A DNA stretch of 64,000 nucleotides. Origin: Erodium maritimum. Its lineage: Eukaryota > Streptophyta > Magnoliopsida > Geraniales > Geraniaceae. A program made the translations under genes and the position numbers. Every line of letters starts with the position of its first letter. The first letter of the stretch is position 1. The notes below the pieces were generated by a model. The model saw only the letters and a list, made by a program, of their open reading frames with translations, was not told the DNA's origin and ran no database searches. The DNA is taken from NCBI GenBank assembly GCA_963921825.1, contig OY997593.1:43415111-43479110 (forward strand). The letters run 5' to 3'. Below, in pieces: positions 32,467 through 44,528 of this stretch.

Positions 32467-35090
32467 ATTATCAGGAACATACAACGACCCTCCAAGAAAA
32501 CCGTAGTAGGCAAAGCATTATGAGCTGCTAACCAAAGTAAAACACAATATTTCAGAGGAATACCAGCAACCCATAAACTAGATACCAAAGGATCCACCTC
32601 AACTGACTCTTCCTCCATTAGAAAAGACTAAGCATTCGACATCGTGTATCCCGTTGAAGATTTCCTCCCCAACAATGAATCCTCCAGATCAGGGCCCACC
32701 ACACAATTCTCCACAACTTGGAGTAGAGTCGAAACTTCAGCTTTTTCCCGACCTCCCCTACTGTTTCTAAACATGATCGTCCACCCTTGGGATTCCCCAA
32801 AATAAGCACATGTCCTTCCTTATTTACTGCCCTTGAAAAAGAGAGAGGAAAACAAATCCTTAAAGAAGCATCGCCTATCCAAACGTCATCCCAGAATGAC
32901 ACCATATCTCCTCTTCCCCCACTCCAAGATAAGCCCTGATTACCAAATAACCTACAAAACAAAGGGCCACCACCAAGAGACAGAATATGGTTAAATACAT
33001 GGTAAATTACAAATACCTACCCCAAACTTGTAGCGTTTAACTAATACTTACCCTAAAGTTTTTTTTGACTGATACCTACTCAGATGTTTAGTTATATAAC
33101 AAATAGCCCAAGCCGTCAATTAAAATGACAAAAATACCCTCAACTACACTTCAATAATTATTTTAAAAATTATTTAAAAAATCACTCTCATTATATATAT
33201 TTAAAATTTTAGTTGAGGGTATTTTCGCCATTTTAGTGGACGGCTTGGGCTATTTGTTATATAACTAAACATCTGAGTAGGTATCAGTTAAAAAAACTTT
33301 AGGGTAAGGATCAGTTAAACGCTACAAGTTTGGGGTAGGTATTTGTAGTTTACCCTTAAATAAATAACAATTTCCACGAGAGTCCAAATAAGATCAATCC
33401 CACTCGTCGATCGGCCACCCCATCCTTAGTAGAATCAAAAATTTCCAAAGAGACCTCTTAGCAGTAGCAAAACGCAATCACCATTTGGCTAAAAGAGCAA
33501 TATTCATCTATTCTAACAGTCTTAGACCCAAACCACCTAAATGCTTCGGCCTGCACACCAAACTCCACTTCACTTTATGCAACACCCGTTCATCACCTCC
33601 AGTACACCATAGAAATTTCCTTTGAATTTCCTCAAGGGCTTTGATGATTCCCTTTGGTGCCTTAAACAATGACATAAAAACTAACGACAATCCAGATAAA
33701 GTAGATTGAATAAGAGTAATCCTTCCCTTTATTGAAAGATACTTTGCATGCCATAAAGATAAAACAGACTGATACTGACAAATTATTGGATCCCAAGTAT
33801 AAATTCTCTTTGGTGAAGCATCCGAAGGAAAACCTAAATATTTAATGGGTAAAGAGCCATGATCATAACCCAAAACCTCACTAACATACTCAGCTGACAG
33901 GGTAGAAGTGTTTAACACAATAGCTTTGGATTTCAAGAAATTAACCTTAAGGCCAGAAACCAGCTGAACCGCATCAAATCATCTTTCAACAAAGACAACT
34001 CGACTAATGTGCCTCGATAGAACATGATCGTATCATCCACGAACTGAAGGTGGGAGATACTAAATCCTAAACGTCCCAATTCTACACCCTTGAAGTACCC
34101 ATCCTCCTTACCAGCTTCCAAAAACCGATGCAAAACCTTCAGCCGCAATAAGGAATAAAAAAGGAGATAACGGATAACCTCGGCGAATCCCATTTACCAT
34201 CAAAAAATCCCGGCTAGGTACTCCATTAACCAACACATAAAGGTGAGCGCGAAGACAACCCATAATCCACCTCCTCCACTTCCTATCGAAGTTCATCTGC
34301 ACGAAATCTTCCTCCAGATAGTTCCACTGAACCAAGTCATAAGCTTTCTCAAAATCGAGCTTAAGAATAACAGTCTCGATCTTAGAGCGTTTCACAAAAT
34401 GAATTACCTCGGATGCTATAAGAACCTCATCCACTAGTTGTCTTCCAGCCATGAACCCGCTTTGATTATCACTAATCAAATCTGCTATTACCACTTTCAA
34501 ACTAATAGCCAACACTTTCGCCAAGATTTATAAGCACTCGAAATAAGACTGATGAGACAAAAGTCACTGAAGGTATCTGCTTGCGAATGCTTGGGAATCA
34601 AGGTTAAAAAGGTCAAATTTAACCCCTTCCCCAAAACCCCCGCCGAGTGAAACTCATCAAAAAATCTCTTCAAATCCAGCTAAACAACCTCCCAAGCGAC
34701 CTTAAAAATTTCAAGGTGAAACCATCAGGGCCCGGAGATTTCTCACTCCCGCACTGATCCACAACTCCTCGTCTTTCAGATAGGGTGAAATGTCTCTCCA
34801 ATTATGTCCTCTGATCATAAGTTAAAACTTTAAAGGGGAGGGGAGGCAGGGTTAACTGGCCAGGCAACAGATTATTAAAACGCCCCTCACAATGGGATGC
34901 TGCAAGCTCCAATATCTCTCCCGGGTCCGAGGTAAAACCAGTATTGGTTTTAATTTTGGATAAACACTTCATGTGAGCCCTGAAATTTGCAATTATGTGA
35001 AAATATCGAGTGCACCTATCCCCACACTTAAGCTATAATAAACGATCCTTCTGCCTCCAAATCTTGTCCAAAACCTATAGTTTTGAACTA
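32467..35090 (-). pseudogene. LINE ORF2: reverse transcriptase and N-terminal zf-RVT
   Basis: The linker before RT reads GDRCTRYFHIIANFRAHMKC (about 34990). RT fingers and palm at 34524-34108 hold SDNQSGFMAGRQLVDEVLIA and LKLDFEKAYD, with the first catalytic Asp. The second active-site motif is LQFVDDTIMFYRG (about 34030). The thumb at 33936-33508 includes LPIKYLGFP and IKGRITLIQSTLSG. The zf-RVT N-terminal half (32640-32470) includes LLWLAAHNALPTT. The catalytic residues survive, but frameshifts separate every block and a MITE sits at 33000-33355. It reverse-transcribed the element's own RNA when intact. Confidence 0.9.
33000..33355. mobile_element. Mutator-like MITE in the LINE
   Basis: TGGTAAATTACAAATACCTA on the left and GGGTAAACTACAAATACCTA read inward on the right begin inverted repeats of about 150 bp that occupy most of the element. 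Flanks are TTAAATACA (32991-32999) and TTAAATAAA (33356-33364), a 9-bp duplication with one mismatch. The terminal sequence and layout resemble the larger element at 23995-25360. Confidence 0.85.
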
Positions 35091-35860
35091 CTTAAGCAAC
35101 ACATCATTTAAATGGTTCATCACCTAATAAGAAAATCAACCACTACATTCAATGTGTGTCACTCAACCACCAATTAGTAAGGTGACGCATAATATGTTGT
35201 GCCATCGAAGTGTAGTTGGGCAACACACATGAAATTTGTGTGGCCCAATTGACTGACGCTAATACGACACAACCAAAATACTTGGATGATCCAAAATTTT
35301 GATTGTGTTTCCCTCTTCACCACTAAGGTGATGCAATCGTGCCGTGTTACCTAAGTGGTCACCCAAATGATGGAGTTATTAAATAGGGATAAATATCAAA
35401 ACTTAATCTTAAGTATTGGTCACGAACACTACACTATCTAACGTTTCAAAATGACAAAAATGCACCACCTTAGGTATTAGTCAGTAGATTCAATTAATAA
35501 AAATTGACGAAATATTTTATTCCATTAATCATATGTAATCATGTGTTATATAATGGACGGTAAAATGACGATTTTTTCCTTACTTATTTGACCTATATAC
35601 ATTTTATAAGAAACATTACCTATGTTCCTTATAAAATGTAGAGAAGTCAAATAATTAAAGGGAAAATTCGTTATTTTATCATCCATTAAATGACACATGA
35701 GGTCATATGACTAATGGAATGGAATATTCTGTCCATTTTTATTAACAATATAGTGTTTTTTTTTAGAAGAAAGTAGTGTGATGAGTACCTAATTGTACCC
35801 ATCTTACATGATAGTTTCCAACTAAATAACAGAAAGTAAAAGTTGCTCGATGCTTAAGGG
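35091..35860. mobile_element. Fold-back MITE and unassigned sequence where the LINE endonuclease should be
   Basis: 35490-35750 is an inverted repeat centred near 35610: CATTTTATAAG/CTTATAAAATG at the centre, and AAAATTGACGAAATATTTTA mirrored by GAATATTCTGTCCATTTTTA at the rim. It is probably a MITE. 35091-35480 is AT-rich and unrecognised. No endonuclease coding sequence is visible in this gap. Confidence 0.55.
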
Positions 35861-38088
35861 CGGTTGAAGGGGGATATCTACAGTAGCCTCCAGCGGAACC
35901 CTGGAAACCGATACAACATGCTTCTACCATATGACACTAGCTGAGCCAGCCGAGTGAGAGGGGAATACTGGTGGACTGCCATCTCCCCCGGTGAGTCAGC
36001 GTGCGTCGTCCTCCCTTGACTGATAATGTTAGGGCTCCTGAACGCGGGAATGCTGACACCGGACTAGTAGGGAAGACAGAAAACGACTGTCGATGGTACC
36101 CTCTCCATCTACTCGCCAAGAAGGGGTCACAGTCGACCACCCCCTTCCTGGACCACCTCAGGCTCATTCCTGGAGGCGGGGGTGCTTGTGGCCCCACGCC
36201 GCTGCTACATGTGAACCACCATCTGACCCTGTCGATCCTTCTGATTCCTCTGGTTCCTCCTCTTTGCCCAGGCGCTTCTTCCCTGACAGAGACGGTCCCA
36301 CCTCCTTAGCAACCCATTCCGGAGGGATATCCTCCGTCCCTATCGCAGATGACGGCTCTCCCCCAGCTCTTGGCCCCGACCGAATAGGCGTACCCGGGCC
36401 CCAGTTACCACCCTTGCCCCTACTCCCAGCATAGCTCCAATTCGTACCGGGGACCGTCTTCCCGTGTTTCGCCTTCTCCAAGGCCGGTTCGCGGATCGCC
36501 AGGCCCTCGTAGAGAGTGACCCCTAACTCCTCCCCCCACCGGACATGAGGGGAACAGGTGGCCCGCATAGCTACACCCATAGTAGTGATCTGGTAAGTGT
36601 TCGTACGAAACCTGAAGGAGAGTACGTACCTGAGATTCCGATAACCGGAACCATAACTGGCTCTACAAAGGGACTCGTATGTCAGCACGGATTCGAATCC
36701 ACATAAAATCACCCCAGCAATACCCCGACTGGTCCACGTCCATTGCCAGGAAAGTCCCCAAACCATTCCCCAGTCGGAACCCTACCTCCTTATTCCAAGC
36801 CCCCAACGGAAGGTTAGAGACCCGAGCCCACACCGAGAAGTAGTGAAAGCTCAGATCCCCCACCTTCATGTGAGCCCTAAGGTCCGTGAACATCACCAGC
36901 GACTCCCAGAACGCCAATGGTTCCCCAGCTAGCACCCTTGCCCTTTCCTTAGCCGTGCGAAAGAAGAAGGCTACCAGGCCCCCTTCCAACGGTCGGACCT
37001 CTACTTTCATACCCCACAGATCCTCCATTCTGTCCACTAGGGACCTCCAAAAGAACCTCTTCGACATCAGCACCTTTGCAGCTAACACAAATTGGAACTG
37101 GCCCCCTGCACAGGCCATCGCCCTAGTTGGGATCACCACTTCCGTGATACACATCGATGATAACCGCGCACCAAGATTCCATACACCCCCACCTCAGTTT
37201 GCAGCCCACCACGAACCGACTCCACCCCCGTACTGTCTCGGGCAGCCTGATCCGCCCGGGTAGACGGTCCGATCCTCTCCCGATCAGTACCTTTCCCATA
37301 TCTGCTAGCCCAAGCAGCAATGTCACCACGCCAAGCTCCCGACCCGCGGCCCTGTCCTCCCCGCCCAGCCCTCGGAGTCCAGTCCTCCCGGCCCAGACGC
37401 CCCCGCGTCTCCTTACGCGCATCCTGAATGAATCCAATCGCGCGGTCCAGCCCATCCCCTAGGCCAAGATCCGGCCCAGTAGAGTTTTCAGTAGGGCTCT
37501 CGTGCAACACCCCTTTGCACTTACTTCGTTGCCAAGCTATTGCCGCCGCCGACTCCTCCGTCGTCACCTCAGTATCCGAGGAGACCTCCACCACCGGCTC
37601 AAGTTCCGCCGTCCGCGGTACCCGTCCCAGCGAGTCCCTCGGCTCTGGCTCGACACCCCTCGCCGGACCCCCTCCAACGCCCCTCGCGCTCCGAGGACGT
37701 GGGCCTCGCGACGGCGTCCGGCGAATCCGAGCCGCCGCCGTATGCGACCATCCATCTCCCAGCAACGGAGACCCGTTGCTTCTCGTGGCCGAGAACCGCA
37801 CAGGCGAGGACCCAGCGTCCCGCGACGGCATCGGCTCCGGCCCGTCTCGACCTCCAGTGCCGGTGGGAACAACCCAGGCATATCACCCAGCACCGTCCCC
37901 CTCCCGCTCGTCATACTGCCATCTTCTTCCTGCAAATCGACGACCTCCATCACCATCGTCACTCCCGCGTCCACGACGCCCACGCCAAACCCACCGTCGA
38001 CCTCATCCCCCACGACCTCCTCCGGTTCTTCGCACCATAGGGAGGGATCGCCTGAGATACTGGAAAGCCGAGCCGCCAAAGTCGCCAT
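35861..38088 (-). pseudogene. LINE ORF1 (DUF4283 gag-like protein)
   Basis: The start at 38088 reads MATLAARLSSISGDPSLWCE. A proline/arginine-rich middle part follows in shifted frames. The DUF4283 core lies at 37100-36690: FFWRSLVDRMEDLWGMKVEV, then RVLAGEPLAFWESLVMFTDL and FHYFSVWARVSNLPLGAWNK. After it, TTMGVAMRATCSPHVRWGEE marks a degraded CCHC knuckle. At least three frameshifts are present. The protein family coats LINE RNA and chaperones nucleic acid. The 5' leader extends to about 38163. Confidence 0.85.
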
Positions 38089-38163
38089 CGTCTCTCAAAA
38101 AACCAAACCCTAGACTTTTGCAGAGAGAGAGCAAAAAAGAGGCGGCTACGCTGCTCTTCGATT

Positions 38164-39186
38164 AATACAAAGTATATAACAGTATAGTATTTGTGATCAG
38201 TACTTAACAGTAAGTTTCAATATTTAATCTTATTAAACACTATGCTACTCTTGTATGAATCTGGTGTAGTGTTGGGGTACACCCTTGATGTGTCATATAA
38301 ATGGTAAACTTTGCGTCGTCCAGATGGAAAACAACAACATAACAAAAACAAAACACGACCATACCGTATTCATCCCTATCAAGAAATGTATGTGTACTAA
38401 AGTGCATTTCCAAGCTACTTGTTCACAACTCACGGCATTCCCAAAGCAGAACAAATGTAAAAAGTTTTAAAACAAACAATCCAAAGACTATAACCATGTA
38501 AAAACAACTGTAATCATCATGAAACTAACGTTGATAAGTATACGGAGCACACAACTGAGCAGAAAGATGGTGGTGAGAAATGAATATCATCTCCTAATTG
38601 TCTCATGGGAGTTTCCCCGTGAACTCTGTCCTAAGTTTCCTCTTCAACTATGTTTTCATCGACTTTATTTTTCGGATGAGTTGTAAAAATATTACGTCGT
38701 CCAGCTGTATTTCTGGTGGGGTGATTGGGATGGGACCGTCGATGGTTTATATGCTATGTGGGATGAGCGCGCCGGCCACCATTAACCTGTAAATATGTTT
38801 TGTTTTGTTAGGAAAGATGTGGCAGAGACAACAATCCTGACAACACATAACTTTCACTGAAAATTTTGCCACCTACGTGGAGTTTGAGTTGCTGACAAGT
38901 GACAAGCATCTCACTATTTCCATCCCATTTTAATAATAAGTAGAAGTTGTAGTAGTAAATTTAAACTAATTTAATCACAGTTTCTGTGATAGGCGAATAA
39001 TTACCTAATCATTTTTGAAATATTCTTTAGGATTATGATTTCCTTAGCTACACTTTTGCCTTTTTGGACTTATTAAAAGCATCACCAACCACTACTGCAA
39101 GGAAAATGTAGGGTGACCTATATTACGTAATATTTCTTGTTTGAACTGTACAAACACACTTTAATCTGCGCAGCATCCAGTCAGGT
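38164..39186. other. Unassigned AT-rich stretch
   Basis: No reading frame with recognisable similarity, no terminal repeats and no duplication that I can see. The short open frames look random. Confidence 0.4.
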
Positions 39187-39456
39187 ATTTTTTTTTTGAT
39201 TGGCGAAAACAAATATATAAAAGCCTCTTCTGAAGCAGAAAAGATTACAAAAAGAAACAAAAGAAGCAAACCGAACTACAAGATGCAACAAGCAAAAAAA
39301 AAAGAGAAGAAGAGTTCCCAACAAAAGTAAGCATAAAAGGAGCTTCGGACTTGAAGTGCGTCGATCAACATCAATTGAGGGTTGAGAGACTGAACGATGA
39401 TGAAGAGAGTACTCCACTGGGGTGATCAAAAAAGGCGCTGAACATGTTGATGCCAA
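39187..39456 (-). mobile_element. Probable LINE 3'-end fragment
   Basis: Begins with a T run, then GATTGGCGAAAACAAATATATAAAAG, comparable with the T run plus GATAAGC...TTTTATTA seen at 28314 and 43193. A 91-codon frame on the minus strand has no recognised domain. The assignment rests only on the tail. Confidence 0.4.
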
Positions 39457-39502
39457 CTACATTTTTGTTGAAGCCAACTACAGTATCTAGAGAGTTTGCA
39501 GT

Positions 39503-42273
39503 TGTAATAACCGAGTGTTCGCTTTAAAACCGAACTCGGGACGCGAACGTTTAAAACAATAAAACATTTTCAAACCTTTTTAAATAAATCACTTTACAAC
39601 CACCATTTACTTAACCAAAATAATTATTTACAACTCAAATGTACGTCCCAACAAGCGGACAAAATACAAGTGTACGTCGCTAGACTCAAAAGTAAACCCG
39701 GACTCCCGCTCCTAGCTCTTCAAGCTTCGGGAGCTCACCTAGTCCATCCTGCGACCAGTACCTGTAGGAAAAGCAGCTAGGGGTGAGCGTTCGCTCACCA
39801 CAACGGATAACAGACTAACTACGACATACTTAGCAGACAATGCCGGTAACACCAACAACAACCCAACACCGGGGATCACTATCCCCAACTCAAGTAACCC
39901 GACCGACACACACACACTGTTACTTTCCTCAACCGACTCAACACTCGGACACGTAATGTAGACCCGACACAACGATTGACGACTTCCACCAAAGACACGA
40001 AAGACAACCACGCAACACCCAAGATCACAAAGGATCGCACACCAAACAAGATCACAAAGGATCGCACTCCAGCTGCTTAGTAACCCCCCTCACGCCCTTT
40101 ACCGATCCCTGTCAGACCAAACGGTCGACCTGTCGCACAACTTCACCCGATCTCTATCGGGAGGCTAGCCCACAACCTCGCCACTTCCCCCGATCTCTGT
40201 CGGGAAGCTAGCCACACCCACGCACCTTCTCCTGATCTCTGTCGGGAGGCTAGCCCACAACCTCGCCACTTCCCCCGATCTCTGTCGGGAGGCTAACCAC
40301 ACCTACGCAACTTCCCCGACACAAAGTTGGGTCACCAACCTCAGGCAATCATAATCACAAACAAAGTTCAACAACTAGCAACAACACAAGTTCAACACTC
40401 CACAGGCACTCATGGCCACCCAAGACACCAACAGTAAAACACGGGTTCAACAACCCTTCGGGCCCTCATGGCCACCCAAGACACCAACGGTAAAAGCACG
40501 GGTTCAACGACCCCACGGGCACTCATGGCCAACCAAGACACCAACGGTAAAACACGGGCTCTCATGGCCACCCAAGACACAAACATTAAAGTACGGGCTC
40601 TCATGGCCACCCAAGACACAAACATTAAAGTACGGGCTCTCATGGCCACCCAAGACACAGACTAACAATCAACCTCCGGCCATGGTCATATGCCTCCAGT
40701 AATTCTAATATCGATAAGTTCACTGCTCCTACGACACTACTAAGTGTCACATGCATTTCTACTGTTAACTTTCCCTAATCAGGGCCGAGATCCGGCTACT
40801 TTTCCCTACCTCGTATGCTTTCTCCAAAAGCGCACTAACAAGCTCCGGTGTGATCTCGATCACTCGCCTAGCTTTCCCTTTCCTCTGTCTGCGGCACGAT
40901 CTAACAAGACACAGTTTAAATACTTTTAAGTTCGCAGACATAAACTGGAATTTAATAAACTTGACGCCCAAAAGTAACCCTGACAATGTCGATCACTCCC
41001 AAACTTCCCAATTACTCGACATTGTCGATAAAGGACTCGGAAAAGCCCGATTCGCCCGACATGGCGAATCTGCCTGGGTTTTGGAAACGCCCTTCCGGGG
41101 CTCCGAAAATTCCCGTTTTCGTTTCTACGGCCTTAGAATAATTCAAGGGTTCCTATGCACTCGACGTAATCCAATTCCGACTTCCGACTAATTTAATTAG
41201 CGTTTCAAGTTTCCAAACCCGTCAATTACAACTTTTACAATTTAATTCCAAATTTCGATCCGGTTGTAGATTAATCACTTGGGGAACGTTCTAAACCACC
41301 CGAACACGAAACCCGACCACCCGAGCACGTGGGCCCCACCCGGCCAACCTTGGCCGTGGGTGGCTATGGCTAAATTGGGCCCGGCTCACCATGGTGGTGG
41401 CCGGCCCTAGCTCCGGCCAGCCACCCCCTGGCTGGCCAGCCACCATATCCGGTGGCCGGAGCTCCCCCCGAGCTCCCGGTCACCGGAAAACGTTCAATCT
41501 TGCTCCCAAACGTCTCCAACGAACCCCAATCCTCAATACAACCCTAAACTACTAGTTTTAAACCAAAACCTAATTTTTGAACTTAACAAAACGAAGATTG
41601 ATTAGGTGCTCACCGTAGAGAACGTCGATGGGAGTTCGATTCTTGGAACGTTGAGACGATCCAATGGTTTGATGCTCGTGAATAGTGGAAAAACCCTAAC
41701 CTCTCTTCTCTTTTCTCCCCTTTCCTCCTTCTCCTTCTCTCTCTAAACTCTCTTCTCTTTTTCTATTTTTTTTTCTCTTTCTAACAAGCCTTGGACGAAC
41801 CCCCCTTATGTCCTCGTCTTGTTTTGCCCCAAAAACCTAACACCACCACTTGTTTGACAAGTGGCAAGGTGGGTCCCACACCTTTTTGGAAAATATATTC
41901 TAGAAGATATTTTCCAACCAGATTCGTGAAATTCGGACGTTTTTCCAAGAAATTACGAAACTTTACGGGCTACAAGGAAACGGATCAACTAAGACCGCTG
42001 CGATGACGGCTAAGCTTTTTGGATCCAAAACGGTCCTCGAATGGACCAAAGCGTCACTCGGTTGACTTTTCCAGCGAAAAGTCAACATTTCCCAAATTGG
42101 TCAGAAAGTTGCCCTGAGTCCCCCGGAACTCACTTTGGTCGATATCGGGGTTAACTTAAGTCCGGTGTGACCCTCGGGGTCCAATTTAGGTTCAATTAAG
42201 TGTCTGCTTAAAATTTTTAAATTTTCCTGTTTTTCGCAGATTTGACTAGCGTTGACCGGGAGTGGATATTACA
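39503..42273 (-). repeat. Ty3/gypsy LTR, minus orientation (2771 bp)
   Basis: On the minus strand it starts TGTAATATCCACTCCCGGTC, as the LTR at 3201 does, and runs through the GA-rich tract (41700-41760), the GC-rich block, tandem repeats (40080-40680) and the hairpin (39780-39800). It ends GGTTATTACA instead of GGGGCGTGACA. A polypurine tract precedes it at 42274-42290, so it is a 3' LTR. Confidence 0.85.
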
Positions 42274-42320
42274 GTCCCCCTTAAAGGAATTTCGTCCGCG
42301 AAATTTAAAACAGACGTACC

Positions 42321-42480
42321 TCAGGAGTCGAACAACGCGGGGTACTTCGCGCGAACCTCGTCCTCGCGCTCCCAAGTCGACTCAGCCCCGTGATGCCTCC
42401 ACTGCACCCGTACTAGGCGGATAACCTTGCCACGCAAGACCTGCTCCCGTGTCGGTTGGAGTTGGTTGGGAAAGCTTAGT
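42321..42480 (-). pseudogene. Gypsy pol C-terminus with chromodomain
   Basis: Reads QPTREQVLRGKVIRLVRVQW, then RHHGAESTWEREDEVRAKYP, ending ALFDS and a stop. The VQW..H...E.TWE.E pattern is the chromodomain C-terminus of Tekay/Del-type chromovirus integrases, which binds chromatin marks and steers integration. It is 3 kb away from any remaining pol sequence and joined upstream to an unrelated LTR piece, so it is a fragment. Confidence 0.8.
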
Positions 42481-42894
42481 AGTCGTTTTGCGTGACCGTC
42501 AGTCAAATTTGAGTTTGGGATAGTAGTCCCCGGTGTTTTGTTTGTTGTTGGTGTTCCCGGCATTTCTGCTAGTATGTCGTAGTCAGTCTGGTATCCGTGG
42601 TGGTGAGCGAAACGCTCACCCCTAGCTTCTTTTCCTACAGGTACTGGTCGTGAGGAGGACTAGGGGAACTCTCGAAGCTTGAAGAGCTGGGAGCGGGAGT
42701 CCTGGTTTTTGGGAGTTTAGCGACGTGCGCTTTGGTTTTTGTCCGCTTGGTTTGGACGTATTTTAAGTTGTAAAATATTATTTTGATTAACTCGAAGTGG
42801 TGATTTTAAGCGGTTTATTAAAATGTTTGAAAACTATTTTATTGTTTCACCGTTCACGTTCCGGGTTCGGTCCTGTCGTATTCGGGGCGTGACA
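42481..42894 (+). repeat. Ty3/gypsy LTR 3' end fragment, plus orientation
   Basis: Contains TGGTGGTGAGCGAAACGCTC (hairpin), TTTTCCTACAGGTACTGG and the terminal CGGGGCGTGACA. It abuts the minus-strand pol fragment, so the two are in inverted arrangement. Confidence 0.8.
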
Positions 42895-43192
42895 GTGTAT
42901 ATGCACTACCTCATGTGATCTTGGTTCCTATAAATAGAGGTGTCAACCCCTTGTATTAGATATACAATTACAACAACAACACCTATTGTAATACTCTCAA
43001 GTTATGAATGAAAATGCACTCTACCCTCTTACTCTCAATCTCAAGTGTTATTTCTTGTTTGCTCAATGTCCAACCCGTAGACACCAACCTTTGTATTACT
43101 TTGGGCCATCGGTGTCTTGGCGTTGATCCCATCCAAACTCGATCATATAACCACGAGTTTCACGACAATTTTGAAATATTGTTCGTGTATAC
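42895..43192 (+). repeat. Possible LTR 3' portion with TATA box
   Basis: CCTATAAATAGAGG at about 42931 resembles a plant promoter TATA box. It is followed by CAACAACAACACC and a short leader with pyrimidine-rich stretches, as in small copia LTRs. No terminal dinucleotides or partner LTR were found. GTGTATA occurs at both edges (42895 and 43185), possibly by chance. Confidence 0.35.
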
Positions 43193-43632
43193 TTTTTTTT
43201 TTGATAAGCTAAGAATTTTATTAAGCAAATGTTCTATATAACTATAGAAAAAAGCAGGAAAGTATCCAAAAGGATCCTTTCCTCAGACCAATACCAGCTC
43301 CAAAGAGAAAAATACAAGATCAGAAAAACAAGAAAAACAAACGTCTTGCCTACTTCCTATACAGATTCAAACATGTGAACCGGTTAGAAACCTAACAGGA
43401 GTTAAGACATGATCCGAAGTCAGTTCCAAGTACTTCTTGTTCTTCCTTCCCTCGACGTCCTTCTCGAGCGCCAAAGCACAAAGATTAACAGGTTTATGGC
43501 CAATTTTTGAACTGTGACTCCAATTGCCCGCGCTATCTTTTTTGGCAATGTCCACTAAAAATCGACCGGTGTTATCCCCTCTATCAGCAGAGGTCCTGGC
43601 TCTTGTCTGATAGATCAGGATCCATTTAGTCA
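43193..43632 (-). mobile_element. 5'-truncated LINE fragment
   Basis: T run then GATAAGCTAAGAATTTTATT, the same 3' end as the LINE at 28314. The minus-strand frame 43367-43633 carries YQTRARTSADRG and DIAKKDSAGNWSHSSK, shared with 28501-28947. Truncated directly against the plastid-derived piece. Confidence 0.75.
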
Positions 43633-44033
43633 ATTGAATCCATTTAGAAAAGACCTAAAGTTAGGGATTTATCAATAGGTAATGTTGCCCCAATACCCAA
43701 CCAAAGGGAGGCTTCAGTACCAACCAAAAAGATGGTTGTCGCTACTGACCGACGAAATGCATTTTGGAATTTATTAACATTTTCCGAAAAAGGTACTGTT
43801 AATAATCCCAAAGGCACTGAAACCATTAAAAGAACACCCAATAACTTATTGAGTACCGTACAAAGTATTTGAAATACAAGAATGAAATACCATTCGGGTA
43901 ATATTTTCAAAGGAGTTACAAATGTGTCCGCGGGTTCCCCAATCATTGGTGGTTCTAAAACTGCTAAACCCACGTTACATGCAATAGTACCTAAAATGAC
44001 TACAGGACAAATGTATAAAAGGTTGCGTTAAAT
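43625..44033 (-). pseudogene. petD: Nuclear copy of plastid petD (NUPT)
   Basis: The minus strand encodes the C-terminal three quarters of cytochrome b6/f subunit IV. It starts within [18 protein letters not shown] and continues with [25 protein letters not shown] and [20 protein letters not shown] before a TAA stop. In the plastid, the protein is a thylakoid membrane part of the complex between photosystems. Here it lacks its N-terminus and plastid promoter, and several residues look changed from the conserved protein in ways consistent with C-to-T or G-to-A (for example Arg to Cys and Pro to Leu near TVLNKLL). It is a non-functional transfer. The bases after the stop also look plastid-like. 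Confidence 0.95.
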
Positions 44034-44528
44034 TTTTTTAAATATTAAAAAAATTATCTTATACTTTAGTCACGGGATATTTACCGATCTTTTACATGTT
44101 TACAAATTAGTTATAGATTAATCATGATTAACACTTGAAAATAATTTAATTTTCTTGACCAATATATAAAAGTAGTTTTTTTACCTTTAACCTTGACCAT
44201 TACTTGGATGTAGATGTTTTACATTTTTCCTTTACAGATTTGAAAGATAGGAAGAAACATAGGTACTTTCTTGTGTAAGAGGTTGACTTGAGAGAAGACG
44301 AGAGGAAGGTGTGAGTAGTAGGAAATGCAGACAAGCTGCCGCTGGTCAAATGAAGCACACATTTGGGTCAAACATTCTCCACTATCTATCTTGTTAGTTT
44401 GTGGAACCAAATATATTTGATTTGACATCGAATACAAAAGAATTGTTTTTCAATAATATTTACGGCGAGAAATTAAAGTAATATCTAAACAAAGGAAGTG
44501 TAGCAAAACTAGCTATATGCGAATTCCT
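44034..44528. other. 3' flank of the PADRE gene
   Basis: AT-rich sequence to about 44220, then a neutral stretch up to the stop codon of the minus-strand gene. The 3' untranslated region is expected here; I see no clear AATAAA. Confidence 0.4.

Larger units (their letters stand above)
28314..38163 (-). mobile_element. L1-type LINE (minus), nearly full length, with nested insertions
   Basis: Read on the minus strand: a 5' leader and ORF1 (38088 to about 35860), ORF2 linker, RT and zf-RVT (about 35090-32462, continuing 29340-28983), a small C-terminal frame (28947-28501), and a tail ending CTTATCAAAAAAAA at 28314. Removing the solo LTR (29341-32461) and the MITE (33000-33355) leaves about 6.4 kb, a normal plant L1 length. 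The endonuclease domain is not found. There are many frameshifts. I could not identify a target-site duplication. Confidence 0.85.

Noticed and set aside
37428..38165. 245-codon proline/arginine-rich frame on the plus strand
   Set aside because: It is antisense to the LINE ORF1 leader; GC-rich DNA keeps several frames open by chance.
43644..43973. petD as a working gene
   Set aside because: The N-terminus is missing, conserved residues are changed, and it lies in nuclear repeat DNA without a plastid-targeting sequence.
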